Source of the DNA: Oscillospiraceae bacterium
GTDB taxonomy: Bacteria > Bacillota_A > Clostridia > Oscillospirales > Oscillospiraceae
Assembly: GCA_015067895.1 (NCBI GenBank)
Contig: SVLP01000033.1
Location: forward strand, 1 to 26,443
Direction of reading: 5' to 3'
Length of the DNA stretch: 26,443 nt
Shown here: piece by piece, positions 22,081 through 26,443 of the stretch
How the letters are laid out: each line of letters begins with the position of its first letter
Position numbering within the stretch: the first letter of the stretch is position 1
Notes under the pieces: generated by a model
Databases searched by the model: none
Seen by the model: the letters and a program-made list of their open reading frames with translations, nothing else
What the model was told of the DNA's origin: nothing
Translations under genes and position numbers: made by a program

Positions 22081-22617
22081 ATGCTGGATCGAGATCTTTT
22101 GGAAGCACAGCTCAGTGAGCTGCCATTGTACATCTATCATTTTCTGGAGCCGAAGGAGCTGGAGTTCTCCGACCGGATCCGCTGGATCTGTGAGCACGAG
22201 TGCCCCATGTACGGCAAAAGCTGGGCCTGTCCCCCGGCGGTGGGCACCGTGGGCCAGTGCAGGGCCAGGTGCCTGGGCTACAAAAACGCCCTGATGATCT
22301 CCACCATCACGGAGGTCTGTGACATCGCCAATATTGAAGAGGGTCTGGCCACCCGGCCCGCTCACGAGGCCATCACCAATGAAGTCCGCGACCTCTTCCG
22401 GCAGCAGGGCATCGAGCCCTACGTTCTCTCCACCGAGAGCTGCGCCGAGTGTGACCGCTGCGCCTGTCTGGACGGCGAGCCCTGCCGTCTTCCCGACCGG
22501 ATGCACCCGTGCATCGAGAGCCACGGCATCAACATCCTGCCCATCATCGAGGAACTGGGTCTGACCTTCCAGTACGGCGAGAACGTGGTCACCTGGTTCT
22601 CGCTGCTGCTGTATTAA
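22081..22617 (+). CDS. DUF2284 predicted metal-binding protein
   Basis: 178 residues with many cysteines in two clusters: CEHECPMYGKSWACPPAVGTVGQC (about residues 37-60) and CAECDRCACLDGEPCRLPDRMHPC (about 121-144). This matches the DUF2284 pattern, predicted to bind metal or Fe-S clusters. No catalytic role is established. The start at 22081 is 9 nt after the acetyltransferase stop with AAGGAGG upstream, so the three genes are one operon. Confidence 0.88.
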   Translation: MLDRDLLEAQLSELPLYIYHFLEPKELEFSDRIRWICEHECPMYGKSWACPPAVGTVGQCRARCLGYKNALMISTITEVCDIANIEEGLATRPAHEAITNEVRDLFRQQGIEPYVLSTESCAECDRCACLDGEPCRLPDRMHPCIESHGINILPIIEELGLTFQYGENVVTWFSLLLY

Positions 22618-22624
22618 ATCCCAC

Positions 22625-22767
22625 TGTAGGGAACGGTTATGACCGTTCCGCAGTACCATGCTGCATTGCGGAAGCAGCGCCGGCGAATTCGTAACCATGT
22701 ACCTCGTCGCCGAACTGCATTGCTCCTGTGAGCGTATCCTGCGGAACGGCCGTAGCCGTTCCCTACA
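22625..22767. repeat. 143-bp inverted-repeat element (GTAGGGAACGG ends)
   Basis: The ends are inverted copies: TGTAGGGAACGG, then TTATGACCGTTCCGCAG on the left and, on the right, the complement of TGTAGGGAACGGCTACGG followed by CCGTTCCGCAG. Each end is itself a hairpin (AACGG/CCGTT). The interior (22654-22738) holds a partial dyad with GCAGCGCCGGCG and no open frame I believe. It fills most of the 274-bp gap before the HIT gene. Confidence 0.75.
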
Positions 22768-22828
22768 TTGGCTATTCCCGTTTTCTGCCAATCTGCACAA
22801 AAACTTTACCAAATCCAATGGCTTCCCC

Positions 22829-22857
22829 TTGCAATTTCACAATGGATGCGGTATGAT
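22829..22857 (+). promoter_or_regulatory. Promoter of the HIT-family gene
   Basis: TTGCAA (22829-22834), 17 nt, TATGAT (22852-22857), 34 nt before the start codon. Confidence 0.75.
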
Positions 22858-22891
22858 TACCTTGTCATAAAAAACATAGGGGGTAATTCCA

Positions 22892-23314
22892 ATGAAAGAT
22901 TGTAACTGCGGCTACTGCATGGGCGGCGAGATTCTGGCCGGCTTCGGCATCAAGATCTGTGACCTGAGCGTCAGCCAGCTCATCCTGTTCAAGGAGCAGA
23001 GCCATCCCGGCCGCGTCATCGTGGCCTACAAGGATCACGTCTCCGAGATGGTCAACATCTCCGACGAGGATCGCAACGCCTACTTCGCCGACGTCAACAA
23101 GGCTGCCAATGCCCTGCACAAGGCCTTCAATCCCGACAAGATCAACTACGGCGCCTACGGCGACGGCGGCTGCCACCTGCACTTCCACCTGGTTCCCAAG
23201 TACAAGTCCGACGAGTTCGAGTGGGGCACGCCCTTCGCCATGAACCCCGGCCGCAAGTACCTGACCGAGGAAGAGTACGCCGCCATGATCCAGAAGATCA
23301 AGGACAACCTGTAA
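22892..23314 (+). CDS. HIT-family nucleotide hydrolase/transferase
   Basis: 140-residue member of the histidine-triad superfamily, acting on nucleotide-linked substrates such as AMP-amides. The active-site triad is HLHFHL (His95, His97, His99) after GDGGC. An N-terminal CNCGYC (residues 4-9) may bind zinc, as in several clostridial HIT proteins. The start at 22892 follows AGGGGGTAATTCC, and the gene is monocistronic, with its own promoter and a strong terminator. Codon use is restricted as in highly expressed genes. Confidence 0.93.
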   Translation: MKDCNCGYCMGGEILAGFGIKICDLSVSQLILFKEQSHPGRVIVAYKDHVSEMVNISDEDRNAYFADVNKAANALHKAFNPDKINYGAYGDGGCHLHFHLVPKYKSDEFEWGTPFAMNPGRKYLTEEEYAAMIQKIKDNL

Positions 23315-23329
23315 TTTCCTGCGCATTCA

Positions 23330-23357
23330 GCCCCCTCCGGTTCCGGAGGGGGCTTTT
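23330..23357 (+). terminator. Terminator of the HIT-family gene
   Basis: 11-bp stem (GCCCCCTCCGG with CCGGAGGGGGC) followed by TTTT, starting 15 nt after the stop codon. Confidence 0.88.
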
Positions 23358-23363
23358 CAGTCT

Positions 23364-23392
23364 CTTGCCCCCCTCGTAAACGCGGGGGCAAG
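23364..23392. repeat. Short solo copy of the CTTGCCCCC palindrome family
   Basis: CTTGCCCCC and GGGGGCAAG flank a CTCGTAAACGC centre. It matches the outer arms of the elements at 13501 and 14630. The remaining gap to 23556 is AT-richer and shows only a TTCTTAAGAATTCTTAA motif (23422-23438). Confidence 0.6.
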
Positions 23393-23555
23393 ATCGGCTC
23401 CCACATTAGGGTACCACCTTTCTTAAGAATTCTTAAATCGATACAAATTTACTTTTATGGCAAATTTCCGGGTCAAAACTTTCGCTGTCCCGTCTTTCGA
23501 CACCAAATGCCGGAAATCCTTTTCGTAAATGTTCCCAATCGCCAGAATCTGCCGA

Positions 23556-23584
23556 TTGACGGATTTGTGCATTTCTGCTATAGT
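23556..23584 (+). promoter_or_regulatory. Promoter of the NfeD/SPFH operon
   Basis: TTGACG (23556-23561), 17 nt, TATAGT (23579-23584), 51 nt before the NfeD start. Confidence 0.82.
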
Positions 23585-23634
23585 ATAGATACGACCCAAT
23601 CACATACAATCATCCGAAAGAAGGAGGTATCACA

Positions 23635-24084
23635 ATGAATTGGGAAGCAATTTTTTGGCTGATCGCGATGGTCATTTTCATCGCCGCTGAGGCCATGACG
23701 GTGACACTGGTGTCCATCTGGTTCGCCGTGGGCGCGCTGGGTGCCATCCTCGTCGCACTGCTGGGCGGCGGCCTGGCTCTGCAGGTCACGGTCTTCCTGG
23801 CATTGGCGATCGTGCTCCTGTTTATGCTGCGCGGTGTCGTGCGCAAGCACTTCACCCCCCGCATCACCCGCACCAATGTGGACAGCGTCATCGGCTCCAC
23901 CGGCATCGTCCTGACCCCCGTCAACAACATCGCCGCCCTGGGCCAGGTTCAACTGGGCGGCGTCGATTGGTCTGCCCGCTCCACCAGCGGCTCCCACATT
24001 CCCGCCGGAACCATGGTCAAAGTTGACCGGATCGAGGGCGTCAAGGTCTTCGTCTCCCCCGTGGAGGAGACCGCCGTCGTCTGA
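23635..24084 (+). CDS. NfeD-family membrane protein
   Basis: 149 residues. Three closely spaced hydrophobic helices (about 5-22, 26-46, 50-66) are followed by a soluble C-terminal OB-fold domain (NVDSVIGSTGIVLTPVNNIAALGQVQLGGVDWSARS, GTMVKVDRIEGVKVFVSPVEE). NfeD proteins partner with SPFH proteins encoded next door, as here, where the next gene is an SPFH protein 51 nt downstream. It lacks the N-terminal protease (ClpP-like) domain of long NfeD proteins, so it is the short form. The start at 23635 follows AAGGAGG. Confidence 0.9.
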   Translation: MNWEAIFWLIAMVIFIAAEAMTVTLVSIWFAVGALGAILVALLGGGLALQVTVFLALAIVLLFMLRGVVRKHFTPRITRTNVDSVIGSTGIVLTPVNNIAALGQVQLGGVDWSARSTSGSHIPAGTMVKVDRIEGVKVFVSPVEETAVV

Positions 24085-24135
24085 TCCCCGGCCGTCCGTC
24101 CGCCGTACCCACGAGATTTTTAAGGAGGTAATACT

Positions 24136-25056
24136 ATGTGGCCCTATATCCTTGCTGCCATCGTCGTCATCGGCATCATCATCTTCATCAGCTGTATCAC
24201 CATCGTCCAGCAGTCCCGCGCCTACGTCATTGAGCGTCTGGGTGCCTTCCGGGAGGTCTGGGGCGTTGGCTTCCATCTGAAGGCTCCCTTCATCGACCGC
24301 ATCGCCCGCCGGGTGAGCCTGAAGGAGCAGGTGCTGGACTATCCCCCCCAGCCCGTCATCACCAAGGACAACGTCACCATGCAGATCGACACCGTCGTCT
24401 ACTTCCAGATCACCGACCCCAAGCTCTACACCTACGGCGTCGAGCAGCCCATGGCCGCCATGGAGACCCTGACCGCCACCACCCTGCGTAACATCATCGG
24501 CGACCTGGAGCTGGATCAGACCCTGACCAGCCGCGACGTGGTCAACACCAAGATGCGCGCCATTCTGGACGTGGCCACCGACCCCTGGGGCATCAAGGTC
24601 AACCGCGTGGAGCTGAAGAACATCCTGCCCCCCGCCGACATCCAGAACTCCATGGAGAAGCAGATGAAGGCCGAGCGCGACCGCCGCCAGGCCATCCTCC
24701 AGGCCGAGGGCAAGCGCAAGTCCGCCATCCTCATCGCCGAGGGTGAGAAGGAGGCCGCCATCCTGCAGGCCAGCGCTGAGAAGGAGGCCGCCATCCTGAG
24801 AGCCGAGGCCGAAAAGCAGGCTGCCATCCTGAAGGCCGCCGGTGAGGCCGAGGCCATCCGCGAGGTGCAGCAGGCTCTGGCCGACTCCCTGAAGATGCTC
24901 AACGAAGCCGCCCCCAACGACTCCGTCCTAAAGCTCAAGGCCATCGAGGCCATGCAGCGTGTGGCCGACGGTCAGGCCACCAAGATCATCATCCCCAGCG
25001 AGATGCAGGGGCTGGTGGGTCTGGCCAACGGCATCGTCGAGGGCGCGGGCAAGTAA
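24136..25056 (+). CDS. SPFH/stomatin-type membrane protein (NfeD partner)
   Basis: 306 residues. One N-terminal membrane helix (about 4-24) precedes the SPFH domain (RAYVIERLGAFREVWGVGFHLKAPFIDRIARRVSLKEQVLDYPPQPVITKDNVTMQIDTVVYFQITDP). Conserved stomatin motif LRNIIGDLELDQTLTSRD comes next, then a coiled coil built of tandem AEGEKEAAIL-like repeats (about 190-245), and a short tail. The pattern is slipin/QmcA-like rather than flotillin or HflKC. It is co-transcribed with the NfeD gene and with a small membrane protein whose start overlaps its stop codon. The start at 24136 follows TAAGGAGGT. Confidence 0.93.
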   Translation: MWPYILAAIVVIGIIIFISCITIVQQSRAYVIERLGAFREVWGVGFHLKAPFIDRIARRVSLKEQVLDYPPQPVITKDNVTMQIDTVVYFQITDPKLYTYGVEQPMAAMETLTATTLRNIIGDLELDQTLTSRDVVNTKMRAILDVATDPWGIKVNRVELKNILPPADIQNSMEKQMKAERDRRQAILQAEGKRKSAILIAEGEKEAAILQASAEKEAAILRAEAEKQAAILKAAGEAEAIREVQQALADSLKMLNEAAPNDSVLKLKAIEAMQRVADGQATKIIIPSEMQGLVGLANGIVEGAGK

Positions 25057-25232
25057 TGTCGCCCCTGCAAAAGTCCCTGCTGGGACTGCTGGCCGCCGCC
25101 ATGGTGTGGATCATGGCAGCCACCTGGGGCAGCGTGGGCTCCGCCGTGATGGCCTTCGGGCTCATCAGCATGGGCTCCGCCCTGCTCTACCGGCGGTTCC
25201 TCAACCGGGACGACCCGGATGTATATGAATAG
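25056..25232 (+). CDS. 58-residue small membrane protein
   Basis: Unrecognised protein whose ATG shares its A with the TAA stop of the SPFH gene (TAATG), implying translational coupling. Two hydrophobic helices (about residues 7-23 and 27-44) are joined by a Gly/Ser turn (TWGSVGSAV) and end in a charged tail (YRRFLNRDDPDVYE). It is too short for the usual gene-calling threshold but is followed within 5 nt by the operon terminator. The likely role is as an accessory of the NfeD/SPFH complex (inference from position). Confidence 0.7.
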   Translation: MSPLQKSLLGLLAAAMVWIMAATWGSVGSAVMAFGLISMGSALLYRRFLNRDDPDVYE

Positions 25233-25236
25233 CACC

Positions 25237-25265
25237 ATGAGCCGCAGAAACATTCTGCGGCTCAT
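25237..25265 (+). terminator. Terminator of the NfeD/SPFH operon
   Basis: 13-bp perfect stem (ATGAGCCGCAGAA with TTCTGCGGCTCAT) and a 3-nt loop, then TTGTCTG. The T-run is short, but a second hairpin follows at 25304. Confidence 0.72.
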
Positions 25266-25303
25266 TTGTCTGAATGTTCAAATTTTGTTTCACATTTTTG
25301 TGC

Positions 25304-25353
25304 AAAAGGCGATTCTGGTAAACCTTTACCGGAATCGCTTTTTATGTTACAAT
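25304..25353 (+). promoter_or_regulatory. Sugar-kinase promoter overlapping a long hairpin
   Basis: TTTACC (25325-25330), 17 nt, TACAAT (25348-25353). The -35 box lies in the right arm of a 19-bp hairpin with two mismatches (25304-25322 with 25325-25343) that ends in TTTTT, so the same DNA can act as a second terminator for read-through from upstream. Confidence 0.6.
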
Positions 25354-25423
25354 TAGTAACGAGGGTATGTGGTTTTATACCGCATAAAACTAAAAATTTT
25401 TATTTACAGGAGAGATTTCGATC

Positions 25424-26443
25424 ATGGCAAAGGTTATCACTTTTGGCGAGCTGATGCTGCGTCTGCAGCCCTTCAACTACGAGCGTTTCGTCCAGGCTTC
25501 CTCTTTTGAGGCTACCTTCGGCGGCGGCGAGGCCAACGTGGCCGTTTCCCTGGCCAACTACGGCTTCGAGGCCGAGTTCGTCACCAAGCTGCCCGCTCAC
25601 TCCATCGGCCAGATGGCTGTCAACTCCCTGCGTCAGTACGGCGTCGGCACCAAGAACATCACCCGCGGCGGCAACCGCGTGGGCATCTACTACAACGAGA
25701 AGGGTGCTTCCCAGCGTCCCTCCGTCTGCATCTACGACCGCGCTCATTCCGCCATCGCCGAGGCCAAGCCCGAGGACTTCAACTGGGATGTCATCTTCGA
25801 GGGCGCCGACTGGTTCCACTTCACCGGCATCACCCCCGCTCTGGGCGCCAATGTCGTTGAGATCTGCAAGCAGGCCTGCCAGGCTGCCAAGGCCAAGGGC
25901 GTCAAGATTTCCTGCGATCTGAACTACCGCGGCAAGCTGTGGACCCGTGCCGAGGCCAAGGAGGCCATGACCGAGCTGGCCAAGTACATCGACGTCTGCA
26001 TCTCCAACGAGGAGGACGCCAAGGATGTCTTCGGCATCGAGGCCGAGAACACCGACATCACCGCCGGTGAGCTGAACAAGGAAGGCTACAAGTCCGTCGC
26101 CCGTCAGCTGATGGAGAACTACGGCTTTGAGAAGGTCGCCATCACCCTGCGTGAGTCCAAGAGCGCCTTCGACAACGACTGGTCTGCCATGCTGTACGAC
26201 GGTGAGAACTACTGCTTCTCCAAGCTGTACCACCTGCACATCATCGACCGCATCGGCGGCGGTGACTCCTTCGGCGGCGGTCTGATCTACGCCCTGCTGT
26301 CCGGCAAGTCCAGCCAGGACGCCATCGAGTTCGCTGTTGCTGCTTCCGCTCTGAAGCACTCCATCGGCGGCGACTACAACCACGTGACCGTGGCTGAGGT
26401 CGAGAAGCTGGCCGGCGGCGACGGCTCCGGCCGCGTCCAGCGC
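25424..26443 (+). CDS. kdgK: PfkB-family carbohydrate kinase, 2-dehydro-3-deoxygluconokinase-like (stop codon beyond window)
   Basis: 340 residues in the window, still open. A ribokinase-fold enzyme that phosphorylates a sugar acid, most likely 2-keto-3-deoxygluconate, feeding pyruvate and glyceraldehyde-3-phosphate formation. The N-terminal MAKVITFGELMLRLQP is typical of KDG kinases. The substrate motif GGGEANVAVSLANYG and the C-terminal PfkB signature DRIGGGDSFGGGL carry the catalytic base Asp281. The last residues GSGRVQR suggest the protein ends at or just past the window edge. The start at 25424 follows ACAGGAGAG, with an AT-rich leader. No KDG aldolase or hexuronate gene is visible, so the substrate is not confirmed. 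Confidence 0.87.
   Translation, partial: MAKVITFGELMLRLQPFNYERFVQASSFEATFGGGEANVAVSLANYGFEAEFVTKLPAHSIGQMAVNSLRQYGVGTKNITRGGNRVGIYYNEKGASQRPSVCIYDRAHSAIAEAKPEDFNWDVIFEGADWFHFTGITPALGANVVEICKQACQAAKAKGVKISCDLNYRGKLWTRAEAKEAMTELAKYIDVCISNEEDAKDVFGIEAENTDITAGELNKEGYKSVARQLMENYGFEKVAITLRESKSAFDNDWSAMLYDGENYCFSKLYHLHIIDRIGGGDSFGGGLIYALLSGKSSQDAIEFAVAASALKHSIGGDYNHVTVAEVEKLAGGDGSGRVQR

Noticed and set aside
22658..22870. 70-codon plus-strand open frame before the HIT gene
   Set aside because: Lies in the inverted-repeat element and runs through the HIT promoter.
1966..23392. The repeated palindromes as a CRISPR array
   Set aside because: Copies are dispersed, differ in length and are not separated by uniform unique spacers; no cas gene is present.
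25400..26383. 327-codon minus-strand open frame antisense to the sugar kinase
   Set aside because: Shadow of restricted codon use in the kinase; the kinase frame has clear PfkB signatures.

Overview
The window reads as a chromosomal segment of a fairly GC-rich, low-copy-repeat-laden Firmicute, most probably a gut clostridium of the Oscillospiraceae/Ruminococcaceae type. The reasons are strong GGAGG ribosome-binding sites, sigma-A-type promoters, a perfect CIRCE operator in front of clpB, short dyad-rich intergenic repeats, and many small proteins of families common in Clostridia (DUF1836, DUF2284, paired short ChrA). The genus cannot be fixed from the sequence alone. No tRNA, rRNA, CRISPR array, transposase or phage gene was seen.

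Layout. Positions 1-4256 (minus strand): start of glyceraldehyde-3-phosphate dehydrogenase, an AlaX/DHHA1-type alanyl-tRNA editing protein, a composite palindromic repeat, a 58-residue cysteine-rich protein, and a neopullulanase-like GH13 enzyme. Positions 4394-6736: a compact restriction-modification island, with a SinI-like type II restriction endonuclease on the plus strand convergent with a C5-cytosine methyltransferase carrying an N-terminal excisionase-like helix-turn-helix. The two share a bidirectional terminator, and a strong palindrome sits in the nuclease promoter. Positions 6746-9461: clpB with its promoter and CIRCE. Positions 9536-9690: a candidate small RNA. Positions 9834-14474 (minus): DUF1836 regulator, zinc-ribbon protein, hflK, hflC and flotillin, interrupted by two repeat elements. 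Positions 14538-15015: terminator and a nested composite repeat. Positions 15045-16434 (minus): a membrane protein and a lipoprotein that overlap by ATGA.

From 16474 the gene direction becomes mixed. A LysR regulator is divergent from two half-size chromate-transporter (ChrA) genes and a small protein of unknown function. A repeat mosaic follows, including a 170-bp near-palindrome, then a minus-strand tandem-ACT/metallo-beta-lactamase-fold protein divergent from a plus-strand operon (low-molecular-weight protein tyrosine phosphatase, hexapeptide acetyltransferase, DUF2284 metal-binding protein). After a 143-bp inverted-repeat element come a HIT-family hydrolase, an NfeD/SPFH/small-membrane-protein operon, and a PfkB-type sugar kinase (2-keto-3-deoxygluconokinase-like) that runs to the window edge.

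Themes. (1) Membrane-quality control or microdomain proteins are concentrated here: HflK, HflC, flotillin, NfeD and a second stomatin-like SPFH protein lie within about 15 kb, with ClpB next door. (2) The restriction-modification island looks acquired, and its methyltransferase has a built-in DNA-binding domain. (3) At least five families of short palindromic repeats fill most of the longer gene-free stretches and are nested in a repeated order. Long open frames antisense to the high-GC genes are abundant and are treated as codon-bias shadows.
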